A stretch of DNA of 64,000 bases from NCBI GenBank assembly GCA_910576325.1, contig CAJTIM010000007.1:1-64000 (forward strand), given 5' to 3'. Positions within the stretch are counted from its first letter, which is position 1. Each line of letters opens with the position of its first letter. The notes under the pieces were generated by a model. That model was not told the DNA's origin and searched no databases. It saw only the letters and a list, made by a program, of their open reading frames with translations. This document shows positions 43,718 to 53,047 of this stretch, piece after piece. This DNA is from Clostridia bacterium (GTDB taxonomy: Bacteria > Bacillota > Clostridia > Lachnospirales > Lachnospiraceae). The position numbers and the translations under genes were made by a program.

Positions 43718-44545
43718 ATGTCAAATTGCAAAGTAATCGCTTTAACTAACCAGAAAGGCGGTGTCGGCAAGACCACTACGGCGGTCAATCTGGGCGTAGC
43801 TCTGGCACAGCAGGGTGAGAAAGTCCTGCTCATTGATGCCGATGCACAGGCAAATTTAACCATGTCGCTCGGTTACAGCCGACCAGACGACTTGCCCGAT
43901 ACGCTCTCTACTATTATGCAGGACATCATTGATGATAAACCTGTCGATGTTTCCAGAAGCATCCTGCACCATGACGAGGGCGTTGACCTGCTCCCATCCA
44001 ACATTGAACTGTCGGGGCTGGAAGTAAGGCTCATTAACGCTATAAGCCGTGAAAGCGTACTGAAAACCTGCATCAATGAGGTAAAAAAGAATTATGATAC
44101 TGTCCTTGTTGATTGTATGCCGAGTTTGGGTATGTTGACAATCAATGCGCTTGCGGCTGCTGACAGCGTGGTTATCCCGACACAGCCCCATTATCTTTCC
44201 GCCAAAGGCTTAGAGCTGTTGCTTCGCTCCGTGTCTAAAGTGAAACGGCAAATCAACCCGCACCTGCGGATTGACGGTATCCTTATGACGATGGTAATGC
44301 CACGCACGAACATCTCTAAGGAAATCACGGCAACGGTTAAAAGTGCCTACGGGCAGAGGATTAAAGTATTCGACACACAGATACCCCACTCCATCCGAGC
44401 CGTGGAAGCCACCGCAGAGGGAAAGAGCATTTTTGCCTACGACAAAGGCGGCAAGGTAGCCGCAGCTTACGAGCAGTTCGGAAAGGAGGTGGCAGAGCTT
44501 GGCGAGAAGCAGAGAAAGCAAAATCGAGCTGACCGCATACGATGA
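43718..44545 (+). CDS. parA: ParA/Soj-family partition ATPase of the ICE
   Basis: ATG 43718 follows AAAGGAGGA. The 275-residue protein has the deviant Walker A KGGVGKTT, Walker A-prime DADAQANLT and the Walker B-like VDCMPSLG. ParA uses ATP to position DNA with ParB; in ICEs it likely supports maintenance of the excised circle. It overlaps the ParB-like gene by 47 bases. Confidence 0.9.
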   Translation: MSNCKVIALTNQKGGVGKTTTAVNLGVALAQQGEKVLLIDADAQANLTMSLGYSRPDDLPDTLSTIMQDIIDDKPVDVSRSILHHDEGVDLLPSNIELSGLEVRLINAISRESVLKTCINEVKKNYDTVLVDCMPSLGMLTINALAAADSVVIPTQPHYLSAKGLELLLRSVSKVKRQINPHLRIDGILMTMVMPRTNISKEITATVKSAYGQRIKVFDTQIPHSIRAVEATAEGKSIFAYDKGGKVAAAYEQFGKEVAELGEKQRKQNRADRIR

Positions 44546-45434
44546 CCTTTTTGAAACGGACGAGAGCCGTGCGGAAGCGAATCTAAGCAAAATTAGGGAA
44601 ATCCCGATTGCGGAGATTGATGAGTTCCCAGACCACCCGTTCAAGGTCTTAATGGACGAGGACATGGAGCAGCTTGTGGACAGCGTAAGGCGGAGCGGCG
44701 TGATGACCCCTGCCACAGTCCGCCAGAAAGAGGACGGGCGGTATGAGCTTATCAGCGGTCACAGGAGGAAAAAGGCTTGCGAGCTTGCAGGGCTTGAAAC
44801 GCTCAAATGCGAGGTCAAGGAGCTGACCCGTGACGAAGCGATTATTGTCATGGTTGAGAGTAATCTCCAAAGGACTACTATCTTGCCGAGTGAGAAAGCC
44901 TTTGCGTATAAGATGCGGCTTGAAGCCATGAAGCGGCAAGGTGAGCGAAGTGATTTAACTTCGTCCCCAGTGGGGACAAAGTTACGGAGTGATGCTGAAC
45001 TTGCCGAAAAGGTCGGGGAAAGCCGCAATCAAATCCAACGCTATATCCGTCTGACCGAGCTTGTACCCGAAATCCTGCAAATGGTTGATGAACGCCAGAT
45101 TGCTTTCCGCCCTGCGGTGGAAATCTCCTATCTTTCCGAGGAACATCAGTACACGCTTTTAGAAGCGATGGGCTACAACGATGCCACGCCCTCTCTTGCA
45201 CAGGCTATCAAGATGAAGAAGTTTATGCAGGAGGGAAAGCTAACGGACGGGGTTATCCAGAGCATCATGCAGGAGGAAAAACCAAACCAGAAAGAGAAGC
45301 CCGCCTTTAAGGACGAGCGGATAACCAAGCTCATACCGAAATCCATCCCCAGAGGGCAGGAAACGGATTTTGTCATAAAGGCGTTGGAGTTCTACAACCG
45401 CCACTTACAGCGGAGCAAGGCTCACGAGAGGTAA
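44499..45434 (+). CDS. parB: ParB-like partition/regulatory protein
   Basis: TTG 44499 follows AAAGGAGGT by 8 bases. The 311-residue protein has the ParB N-terminal CTPase fold: HPFKVL, LISGHRRKKACELAGLE (box II, GHRR) and VESNLQR (box III), then a helix-turn-helix (SDAELAEKVGESRNQIQRYI). It should bind a centromere and act with ParA. No parS repeats were identified. Confidence 0.9.
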   Translation: MARSRESKIELTAYDDLFETDESRAEANLSKIREIPIAEIDEFPDHPFKVLMDEDMEQLVDSVRRSGVMTPATVRQKEDGRYELISGHRRKKACELAGLETLKCEVKELTRDEAIIVMVESNLQRTTILPSEKAFAYKMRLEAMKRQGERSDLTSSPVGTKLRSDAELAEKVGESRNQIQRYIRLTELVPEILQMVDERQIAFRPAVEISYLSEEHQYTLLEAMGYNDATPSLAQAIKMKKFMQEGKLTDGVIQSIMQEEKPNQKEKPAFKDERITKLIPKSIPRGQETDFVIKALEFYNRHLQRSKAHER

Positions 45435-45574
45435 GGCAGGAAACATGGGAATTTTTGAAGTGGACACCGAGGGGGAAGTCTGCCCTTTGGGGAACAGAAA
45501 AAATTTTTAACTTCCCCCTCTCCACACCTCTCCCCCTAGATACTGCCAGTAACTATCCGAGAAAAGAACAATTA

Positions 45575-45601
45575 AAGCTGTCCACATGGGCGGCTTTTTT
45601 T
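45575..45601 (+). terminator. Terminator after parAB
   Basis: AAGCTGTCC (45575-45583) pairs with GGGCGGCTT (45588-45596) with wobbles, then T-run. Confidence 0.75.
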
Positions 45602-45648
45602 CTGCCAGAAAGTCAACTATCAACATGAGAACGAACAGGAGGTAATGA

Positions 45649-48600
45649 ATGAAGATTCGTAAATTATTTCAAAGGGCTGCGGCGTTTGCCCTTGCTGCGG
45701 TCACGGCATTATCCGCCGTCCCTGCCACGACAGCGTTTGCGGCGGGCGACATCGGCACGATTAGCTTTACCCACACCTACGACGGCGCAGGGAACGCAAT
45801 CAGATATAATTCCAGTGCCAACATTGGAGGTCATACCGCAGGAGGTATGGGCGAATACAAATACCGTATGTATGTGGACGGGGAAACGGCGTTCTGCCTT
45901 CAGCCGGGCGTACCCTTAAAAACAGGGAACACGCTTGCAAAGGCGTCTTCCAACACATGGAACGCCCTCTCCGCAGACCAGAAAAAGGCGGTGGGGCTTG
46001 CACTGCTCTACGGCTATCAGGGGAACAGCGGGAGTTTATCTGGAAGCGACGATGAGAAATGGCTTGCCACCCAGACCCTTGTATGGGAGTTTGTTACGGG
46101 ATGCCGCAACGCCACAAGCCCGTACAGCCAGACAAGCACGACCGTTTACAGCCTGCACTTTGGCTCTAACTATGCCAACAGCGGGGCGAGGGCGGCTTAC
46201 GACCAGATTGTGTCGCTGATGACAAGGCACAGCACGATTCCAAGCTTCATGTCGGCGGGCAAGAAAGACATCACAAAGGAGCTTGCCTATAAGGACGGGA
46301 AGTACAGTCTGACATTGACGGATAAGAATAATGCTCTTTCCGAGTATTCCTTTACCAGTTCCGACAGCAATGTGAAAGTTTCCAAATCTGGGAACAAGCT
46401 CACCATCACGTCAAAAAAGGCGATTGACGGCAAGGCGAGGATTACGGCAACGAGGAACAACACGCCAACGGTCAGCAGCGGGGCGATGATGATTGCTTAC
46501 GGCGACCCCAACTTGCAGGACGTCATTACGGGCGTGGAAAACGTAGATACCATGATGGCATATATCAACGTGGAAACCCCGACAGGAACAGTAGCTTTAA
46601 AGAAAACTTCTGAGGACGGCGTTGTTGCGGGGATTTCCTTTACCATCAAAGGTGACGGCTTCAATAAGACTGTAAAAACCGACAAGAATGGAAATATCAC
46701 AGTGGAGGGCTTATTCCCTGGCACTTATACCGTTACCGAGCAGTCCATTGACCGCTATGAGCCGCAGAAAACCCAGACCGTGACGATTATCGGAGGGAAA
46801 ACCTCTACGGTCACATTCAGCAATACTTTAAAACGTGGCAGTCTGGAAGTTGTAAAAACATCCGAGGATAATCTTGTGGAGGGCGTGAAGTTCCACCTTT
46901 ACGGAACATCATTGAGCGGCTTGGCTATTGATGAATATGCCATAACCGATAAGAACGGATTGGCAAAGTTTGAGAACGTCCTTATCAGCGGCAGCACGCC
47001 TTATACTCTTGAGGAAGTGGACACGGCTATCCGCTACGTTGTGCCTGCATCCCAGACAGCCCCGATTGAGTGGAAAAAGGTCACAAACCGCAGCTTCCAC
47101 AACATTTTGAAGAAGTTCAATGTCACGGTATTAAAGACCGACGTGGAAACAGGAAAGAAGCCGCAGGGCGACGCTTCCCTTGCAGGTGCGGTTTACGGCA
47201 TCTATAAAGGGGAGGAACTGGTTGACACTTACACCACCGATGAAAACGGGCAGTTCACAACGAAATATTATATCTGCGGCGATGACTGGAGCATCCGTGA
47301 GATTACCCCGTCCGAGGGCTATCTTCTGGACACCATAATCCACCATGTAGGTGTAGAGCCGCAGCTTTACACCGTGGAATATAATTCTGCAAAGAATGAC
47401 GTAAACGAGCAGGTCATTAAGGGAAATATCGCTATCATCAAGCATACCGATAACGGCGAAACCCAGATTGAAACGCCAGAGGAGGGGGCTGTTTTTGAGG
47501 TATATTTAAAATCCGCAGGCAGCTTTGATGCGGCGGAGGAAACGGAACGTGACACGCTCATTTGTGATGAGAACGGATTTGCCCAGACAAAGGATATGCC
47601 ATACGGCATCTATACGGTTCACCAGACCTCTGGATGGGATGGGCGTGAGCTGATGAAAGACTTTGACGTGTTCATCTGCAAGGACAGCCAGACTTACCGC
47701 TACCTTATCAACAACGCCAACTTTGAGAGCTATATTAAAATCGTTAAGAAAGACGTGGAAACGGGCAAAGTGATCCCCTATGCGGGCGCAGGCTTCCAGA
47801 TTTACGACCCAGAGGGAAACCTTGTAACAATGAAATTCACTTATCCCGAAGTGACGGAGATTGACACGTTCTACACCACGGCGGACGGCGGGCTTATCAC
47901 GCCGCAGACCTTAGAATACGGCAAGGGCTATTCGCTTGTGGAAGTGCAAGCCCCATACGGCTATGTTCTGGATTCCAAGCCAGTTTATTTTGACGTGGAG
48001 CAGGAAAACTCCGAGGAGGAAAGCGGAATCACTATTGTCAAGGTAGAACGCTCCAACGTGGCACAGAAAGGCAAGATTACAGTATCCAAGTCTGGGGAGG
48101 TATTCAGCAGGGTATCGGGAAACAAGGGGCTGTACCAGCCGATTTTTGCCGTGGATAATTTAGAGGGTGCAGTTTACGAGATTACCGCAGCCGAGGACAT
48201 TATTACAACGGACGGAACGGTCAGAGCCGAGAAAGGCGAGGTCGTGGATACACTTACCACAGGGGAAGATGGCACGGCGGAAAGCAAAGAGCTTTATCTC
48301 GGAAAGTATGGGGTAAAGGAAGTGACCGCCCCGTATGGCATGGTATTAAACGATGAAATCCATGCGGTTGAGCTTGTGTATGCGGGGCAGGAAATCGAAG
48401 TGACGGAAACAGGCACGGAGTTTTACAACGAGCGTCAGCGTGTAGAAATTGATTTAAACAAGAGCCTTGAGGTTGATGAAGCATACGGCGTGGGCAGCAA
48501 CGGCGAAATCAAAGACGTTACGTTCGGTCTGTATGCCGCCGAGGAGCTGACCGCCGCCGACGGCTCTGTTATCCCTGTCGATGGATTGATTGAAGTTATT

Positions 48601-49797
48601 TTCCTTGACGAGAACGGTCACGGAAAGGCAGTCAGCGACCTGCCGATAGGCAGCTATTATGTGCAGGAAATATCAACAAATGTCGCTTACCTTGTCAGCG
48701 ACGAGAAGTACCCTGTTGATTTTGAGTACGCAGGGCAGGAAACAGCCGTCGTGAATATCACGGCAAACGAGAGAGAAGCCATTGAAAACGAACTGATTTA
48801 CGGCTCTGTCAGCGGCAAAAAGTCCAACGAGGATGGCGAGGATTTAGGCGGTGCGTTCATCGGCATCTTTCAGACGGGGACAACAGAATATACAAAGGAA
48901 ACTGCGATTGCGACTGCCACATCCGAGGATGACGGCAGTTTTTCTTTTGGGGAAGTTCCGTATGGCACATGGGTAATCCGTGAAATCGAAAGCCCGAAAG
49001 GATATGTACTCTCCGAGGAAGAAATCAGCGTAACAATCAGCGAGGTTGACGAAGTTGTGGAGATTGAGCTTATGAACTATTTCATCAAAGGCAATATTTC
49101 GCTGACTAAGGTAGACAAGGACTATCCCGACAACAAGCTCACAGGTGCGGTATTCGAGGTCTACTCTGATATAAATGAAGATGGAAAACTGGATAAGAAA
49201 GACGAGCTGCTCGGCGAGATGGGCGAGGTAGAAAAAGGCATTTACCAGATGAACGACCTCAGATACGGCAAGTATCTTGTCCGTGAGAAAACCGCCCCGA
49301 CGGGCTTTGTGCTTGATGAGAACGTCTATCCCGTATCCATTGAGGAAAACGGCAAGACCTACAACGTGGAGAATGAAGCAGGCAAAGGATTTTTAAATGA
49401 AGCACAGAAAGGAAGCCTTAAAATCGTCAAGACTTCCTCTGACGGAAAAGTGGAGGGCTTCTCTTTCCGTGTCATCGGCAAAGATTACGACCAGACATTC
49501 AAGACGGACAAAAACGGCGAAATCGTGATTGACGGCTTGCGTATCGGCGAGTACACCGTGTCCGAGGTCAGCGACAAGGCATCCTCTGGCTATATCCTGC
49601 CCGCCGACCAGAAAGTGACAGTCAAGACGGATGAAACGGCAACCGTAACCATGCACAACGAGCTGCGTGACACCCCGAAAACGGGCGACGATTTTAATCT
49701 CGGCTTGTGGGTGAGCCTTGCGGCGGCATTTACAGCCGGTGCGGGAATCTTCGGGTTTGCAGGCTACCAGTGCGGAAGAAAGAAAAAGGAGGACTAA
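45649..49797 (+). CDS. Sortase-anchored surface adhesin with thioester domain and about ten SpaA/CnaB-type repeats
   Basis: A 1,382-residue surface protein. Signal peptide 1-31 (ends TAFAAG). Residues about 35-215 form a thioester domain: Cys83 in AFCLQPG and Gln142 in ATQTLVWE would make the reactive Cys-Gln bond. About ten beta-sandwich repeats follow from residue 310 (VALKKTSEDG, LEVVKTSED, VLKTDVETG, LKIVKTSSDG), many with Lys and Glu positions for isopeptide bonds. The end has sortase motif TPKTG (about 1,343), a membrane helix and KKKED. Thioester adhesins can bind host targets covalently. It is carried as ICE cargo; it could aid mating-pair formation or gut colonisation. Confidence 0.9.
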   Translation: MKIRKLFQRAAAFALAAVTALSAVPATTAFAAGDIGTISFTHTYDGAGNAIRYNSSANIGGHTAGGMGEYKYRMYVDGETAFCLQPGVPLKTGNTLAKASSNTWNALSADQKKAVGLALLYGYQGNSGSLSGSDDEKWLATQTLVWEFVTGCRNATSPYSQTSTTVYSLHFGSNYANSGARAAYDQIVSLMTRHSTIPSFMSAGKKDITKELAYKDGKYSLTLTDKNNALSEYSFTSSDSNVKVSKSGNKLTITSKKAIDGKARITATRNNTPTVSSGAMMIAYGDPNLQDVITGVENVDTMMAYINVETPTGTVALKKTSEDGVVAGISFTIKGDGFNKTVKTDKNGNITVEGLFPGTYTVTEQSIDRYEPQKTQTVTIIGGKTSTVTFSNTLKRGSLEVVKTSEDNLVEGVKFHLYGTSLSGLAIDEYAITDKNGLAKFENVLISGSTPYTLEEVDTAIRYVVPASQTAPIEWKKVTNRSFHNILKKFNVTVLKTDVETGKKPQGDASLAGAVYGIYKGEELVDTYTTDENGQFTTKYYICGDDWSIREITPSEGYLLDTIIHHVGVEPQLYTVEYNSAKNDVNEQVIKGNIAIIKHTDNGETQIETPEEGAVFEVYLKSAGSFDAAEETERDTLICDENGFAQTKDMPYGIYTVHQTSGWDGRELMKDFDVFICKDSQTYRYLINNANFESYIKIVKKDVETGKVIPYAGAGFQIYDPEGNLVTMKFTYPEVTEIDTFYTTADGGLITPQTLEYGKGYSLVEVQAPYGYVLDSKPVYFDVEQENSEEESGITIVKVERSNVAQKGKITVSKSGEVFSRVSGNKGLYQPIFAVDNLEGAVYEITAAEDIITTDGTVRAEKGEVVDTLTTGEDGTAESKELYLGKYGVKEVTAPYGMVLNDEIHAVELVYAGQEIEVTETGTEFYNERQRVEIDLNKSLEVDEAYGVGSNGEIKDVTFGLYAAEELTAADGSVIPVDGLIEVIFLDENGHGKAVSDLPIGSYYVQEISTNVAYLVSDEKYPVDFEYAGQETAVVNITANEREAIENELIYGSVSGKKSNEDGEDLGGAFIGIFQTGTTEYTKETAIATATSEDDGSFSFGEVPYGTWVIREIESPKGYVLSEEEISVTISEVDEVVEIELMNYFIKGNISLTKVDKDYPDNKLTGAVFEVYSDINEDGKLDKKDELLGEMGEVEKGIYQMNDLRYGKYLVREKTAPTGFVLDENVYPVSIEENGKTYNVENEAGKGFLNEAQKGSLKIVKTSSDGKVEGFSFRVIGKDYDQTFKTDKNGEIVIDGLRIGEYTVSEVSDKASSGYILPADQKVTVKTDETATVTMHNELRDTPKTGDDFNLGLWVSLAAAFTAGAGIFGFAGYQCGRKKKED

Positions 49798-49802
49798 GCA
49801 GG

Positions 49803-49892
49803 ATGAGGGGAAAGACAATCATTGCAGCCATTCTTGCCGTATTCATGGTAAGTGTGGCGGTATGGCTGAAAATCCGTAACAGGAAGAAATAA
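49803..49892 (+). CDS. Tiny membrane peptide (29 aa)
   Basis: ATG 49803 is about 9 bases after the AAAGGAGG at the end of the adhesin gene. One membrane helix (TIIAAILAVFMVSVAVWL) and a basic end KIRNRKK. Probably co-transcribed with the adhesin. Function unknown. Confidence 0.6.
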   Translation: MRGKTIIAAILAVFMVSVAVWLKIRNRKK

Positions 49893-49993
49893 ATTAAGAC
49901 AGATTGATGTGGATTGGGGCGGTTGAAAAATACCGCTCTCTTTCCATTTATAAAGGATGTTTGTGCAAAGAAACACACGGAACGGAGGAATTT

Positions 49994-50299
49994 ATGGACA
50001 GTCTGAAAACCATTGAGGGCAAAGTCAGAGCCGTCCTGCAAGAGAATGAGGACGCCAGAAACGACGACATGGTGCTGTACCTTGCCCTCTGCAACCTTTA
50101 TCTGAAAGATGCGGGAAATATGCCGCTTGCCCAGATACTTTTGAACCATAAGGAGCTTGGCTTGCCGAGCTTTGAGAGCGTGGGCAGGACACGCCGCAAA
50201 TTGCAGGAGAAATGCCCAGAACTTTTAGGGAGTGTGCGGATGCAGAAAATCAGAGCCAAAGGGGAAAAGGCATACCGCAGATATGCCAAAGAATCTTGA
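49994..50299 (+). CDS. Conserved ICE protein (101 aa), DNA-packing-like helical
   Basis: ATG 49994 follows CGGAGGA. Helical protein (KTIEGKVRAVLQENEDARND; SFESVGRTRRKLQEKCPELL). The RTRRKLQ block resembles small phage/ICE proteins that carry a helix-turn-helix. Function unknown. Confidence 0.7.
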   Translation: MDSLKTIEGKVRAVLQENEDARNDDMVLYLALCNLYLKDAGNMPLAQILLNHKELGLPSFESVGRTRRKLQEKCPELLGSVRMQKIRAKGEKAYRRYAKES

Positions 50300-50334
50300 A
50301 GTGAGTAAAAAATTGAAAGAGAGGAGGAACGCCT

Positions 50335-50610
50335 ATGGACGGTGAAACACGCTCCAATCAGGGCTATGAAATCATAGAGAGTTGCACAATCGGGAACACG
50401 GAGCTTGTCATCGGGCATCACCCGAAAGCCCCGAACCCGTATGTATGCTGGTACTGCAAGGGCGGCGACAACTATTACTGGGGCTGTTACTGCAATACCC
50501 TTGAAGCGGCGAGGGAGAAGCTGAACGAACGCTACCAGTCAGAGTGCCAGATGCCATACAATCAACAGCCAGATAAAAAAGTGAAGCAGCACGATGGGCG
50601 TGAGCGGTAG
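50335..50610 (+). CDS. Small conserved ICE protein (91 aa)
   Basis: ATG 50335 follows GAGGAGGA. Contains YEIIESCTIGNTELVIGHHP and CWYCKGGDNYYWGCYC, a beta-rich fold with several Cys. The opening phrase resembles the next larger gene (50760), which suggests a shared family or duplication. Function unknown. Confidence 0.7.
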   Translation: MDGETRSNQGYEIIESCTIGNTELVIGHHPKAPNPYVCWYCKGGDNYYWGCYCNTLEAAREKLNERYQSECQMPYNQQPDKKVKQHDGRER

Positions 50611-50611
50611 C

Positions 50612-50770
50612 ATGAGCAGCAATGAAAACCATAAGAAATATGACTGCACGACCTGTCCTTATCCCCGATATAAGGACAGCCGTACTATTTTCTGCGATGT
50701 CTGCATCCAAAAGATTTTAGATGAGCAGAGGGAGAAAAAGCAAAGAAAGGAGAACCCCGATGGAGAATGA
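50612..50770 (+). CDS. Small Cys-rich ICE protein (52 aa)
   Basis: ATG 50612 lies just after the previous stop. MSSNENHKKYDCTTCPYPRY leads to CDVC, a Cys4 zinc-ribbon pattern, then a Lys/Glu-rich helix. Its end overlaps the next gene by 11 bases, supporting real translation. Function unknown. Confidence 0.6.
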   Translation: MSSNENHKKYDCTTCPYPRYKDSRTIFCDVCIQKILDEQREKKQRKENPDGE

Positions 50771-51365
50771 AGAAAAACGGATGATTAGCTCCTATGAGGT
50801 CACGCAGAGCATCCACATCGGAAAAAAGGAAGTCGTGTTCGGCATAGATGAGAAAGAGGAATACCCGTATCTTGTCTGCTGCTGCACTTACGACAACCCG
50901 CTGTCCGCAGAATGGGTAACGGATGCGGTCGGCTCTGACGACTATCTGGAAGCCATGCAGATGTTTACCGACAGGGTGCAGGAACAGATAGAAAGTGTAA
51001 GAGCCGAGCAGGAACAGTTCAAGTTTGACATGACCCCGTTTACCATAGACGACTGCATCCCAGACGACAAATGCGGCAGCATTGTGGGAAAGGTCGTTGT
51101 CATCAATGCCGAGGTCAACCGCCATGAGTACAGGCATTCTGCCTACCAGCTTGTACTGGCGGACGGCGGTCACGGTGCGTTGGGCGGCAGAGGGCAGGCG
51201 GTGTTCGGCACTTCCCTTGCGGACGGAAAGCACGCCCGATGGGAACGGTGCGACGTGCTTGGGGAAATCAAGCCAGAGAAGATGCCCGTCTGGGCAAAAG
51301 AAGCCCTCGCAAAAATCCAATCGCAGGAAAAGGCGAAGAAATCAAAGAGCAGGGAGGAACGCTGA
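50760..51365 (+). CDS. Conserved ICE protein (201 aa)
   Basis: ATG 50760 follows AAGGAGA. Beta-rich N-terminus (SSYEVTQSIHIGKKEVVFGI), acidic middle, and a conserved NRHEYRHSAYQLVLADGGHG block. Its stop overlaps the start of the next gene (TGATG). Part of the conserved run before the giant helicase. Function unknown. Confidence 0.7.
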   Translation: MENEEKRMISSYEVTQSIHIGKKEVVFGIDEKEEYPYLVCCCTYDNPLSAEWVTDAVGSDDYLEAMQMFTDRVQEQIESVRAEQEQFKFDMTPFTIDDCIPDDKCGSIVGKVVVINAEVNRHEYRHSAYQLVLADGGHGALGGRGQAVFGTSLADGKHARWERCDVLGEIKPEKMPVWAKEALAKIQSQEKAKKSKSREER

Positions 51366-52063
51366 TGGAGATACGGGCTTTAACGCAATCCGAACAGAAA
51401 TACACCTACGCCCAGAGTATGCAGCTTGAGGGGCAGACGGGATGCATTGGGCATCTCCGTGGGGACTTTGGCGGCTCTGGGAACGAGTTTCATACCGATT
51501 GGTCTGATACGAGGGAACAGTGGAAAAACGATGAATTTAAGTCGGGGCTTGACGATGTAATCAATGCCCTGCGTGAAGATAAGGGGCTTCTGCACAGCCG
51601 CCGTGATATGTCGTCGGCTGCAAGGCAATCCCCCGATGCCGCCTTTATGGGGAACTACTGTACTGAGTACGGTTTCCGTGTGGACATCGACAAGCACGCT
51701 TTCCTGCTCCGCTGCAACCCCACAAAGGGCGATTACAATTTTTACTGCTACTGCTATGTGAAAGAATGGCTCGACAGGCATATATCCAGAGCAGAACAGG
51801 GAATCCGCTTTATTGACCCCCATTACAAAGAGCTGTTCCGCATCCCAGACGGCGGGAAAATCATTATCACTTATGATTGGGGAGAAAAGGCGGAAAAAAG
51901 CTGCCGTTTCATTGACGAATACCATACCGAGGTGGGCAGCAACCTCTACCACATCTGCGAGTTTGCCGAGCGTATGGAAAGGAACGGGCATAGCTGCGAA
52001 CCGAAGCCGCAAGAGCCGCCGTCCGCACAGAAAGCCCCGAAGCACAAAGACCATGAGCGATAG
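51365..52063 (+). CDS. Conserved ICE protein (232 aa)
   Basis: ATG 51365 overlaps the previous stop. MEIRALTQSEQKYTYAQSMQ begins a protein with GCIGHLRGDFGGSGNEFHTDW and a later CYCYVKEWLDRHI. This opening is frequent in Clostridial conjugative elements. No catalytic motif is evident. Tail is Pro/Lys-rich. Confidence 0.7.
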   Translation: MEIRALTQSEQKYTYAQSMQLEGQTGCIGHLRGDFGGSGNEFHTDWSDTREQWKNDEFKSGLDDVINALREDKGLLHSRRDMSSAARQSPDAAFMGNYCTEYGFRVDIDKHAFLLRCNPTKGDYNFYCYCYVKEWLDRHISRAEQGIRFIDPHYKELFRIPDGGKIIITYDWGEKAEKSCRFIDEYHTEVGSNLYHICEFAERMERNGHSCEPKPQEPPSAQKAPKHKDHER

Positions 52064-52075
52064 GAGGTATGGGAT

Positions 52076-52282
52076 ATGGCAGTCAACCAGAAAGCCGTTA
52101 AGGTTCTAAATAAGATATTTGAAGCGGGCTTTACCGAAGAAAAAGCTATCGCCGCCATGACGATGGACGACATTCTCTCCATGCAGGGAATCACGGTGGC
52201 GGACATCACGCTCATCAACGAGCTGCAAAAAAGCATCAAGGGGAACAGGGTCATCTCATTTCTGGGAGGTGGCACGGAGTGA
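52076..52282 (+). CDS. Small conserved ICE protein (68 aa)
   Basis: ATG 52076 follows AGGAGGT. Helical (VKVLNKIFEAGFTEEKAIAA, TVADITLINELQKSIK). It resembles DUF3847-like small ICE proteins in size only. Overlaps the next gene by 4 bases. Confidence 0.65.
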   Translation: MAVNQKAVKVLNKIFEAGFTEEKAIAAMTMDDILSMQGITVADITLINELQKSIKGNRVISFLGGGTE

Positions 52283-52503
52283 ACGCAGCAAGGCAGGTCT
52301 GCATGACGGACAGCAAAGGCAGGACGCTTTTTTCTGTCCCCGATGGCGACATCATCCGTATGTTTTATGGGAACGGGGAGGATTATTTTGCCGTCTGCCG
52401 CTATCTGGACGAAACCCATGCAGAGATTGACGGCGTAAGGTGTGCCGTTCGGGAGTTTGCACAGAGGATGGAACAAAACAGAATCAGCTATGCCCCTGCT
52501 TAA
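52279..52503 (+). CDS. Small conserved ICE protein (74 aa)
   Basis: GTG 52279 follows GGGAGGT and overlaps the previous stop. Contains SVPDGDIIRMFYGNGEDYFA and HAEIDGVRCAVREFAQRMEQ. The end resembles part of the 51365 product (EFAERMERNG), hinting at shared ancestry. Function unknown. Confidence 0.6.
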   Translation: MNAARQVCMTDSKGRTLFSVPDGDIIRMFYGNGEDYFAVCRYLDETHAEIDGVRCAVREFAQRMEQNRISYAPA

Positions 52504-52574
52504 AGGCGGGGCATGGACAACAGGAGGATTGATATTTTTATGGAACAGACTGTTTTATCGGGCGGTGATAGGGA

Positions 52575-53033
52575 TTGAGTACCGAGCTTATCAACCGTAT
52601 CACAGTAAAGAAAGACGGCGTGTATGTATCTTCCCACAGCTCCAACGACACCTCTCCGTATCATTCATGGAGGTGCAGGGGCTTGTCGGAAATCTATGCC
52701 GCCGAGGGGCAGAAAGGGCTTGACCGTGAGGTTATCCGTATGCTCTACGAGTATGCCGAACTGCGTGGCTCGCATAAGAGCCTTGAACGCTACCGATACG
52801 CAAAGGATACACCCGCCGCCCGTGCCGTCTATCAGAAATATATGGATAATATAGACGACCGCTATGGGCAGATGGACGAAGCCGACCAGAAAAGCGTCTG
52901 GTACAAGCCCACGGAAAAGGCAAAGGAATACCGAGCCTATGAGCGGGACATGAGGGAAAAGATGTATTCCGAAATCGCTGAACGGTGCGGGGAATACGAC
53001 AGGAAGCAGAAAAACAAAGATTTGGAACGATAA
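52575..53033 (+). CDS. Conserved ICE protein (152 aa)
   Basis: TTG 52575 opens MSTELINRITVKKDGVYVSS, followed by SSNDTSPYHSWRC and a charged helical C-terminus. It ends 14 bases before the giant helicase start and is almost always found there in related elements, from memory. Function unknown. Confidence 0.7.
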   Translation: MSTELINRITVKKDGVYVSSHSSNDTSPYHSWRCRGLSEIYAAEGQKGLDREVIRMLYEYAELRGSHKSLERYRYAKDTPAARAVYQKYMDNIDDRYGQMDEADQKSVWYKPTEKAKEYRAYERDMREKMYSEIAERCGEYDRKQKNKDLER

Positions 53034-53047
53034 GGAGGTGTGAGCCT

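Noticed and set aside
45449-45514. 21-codon ORF after parB (MGIFEVDTEGEV...)
   Set aside because: Only a weak ribosome site and no pattern; could be chance in the intergenic gap.
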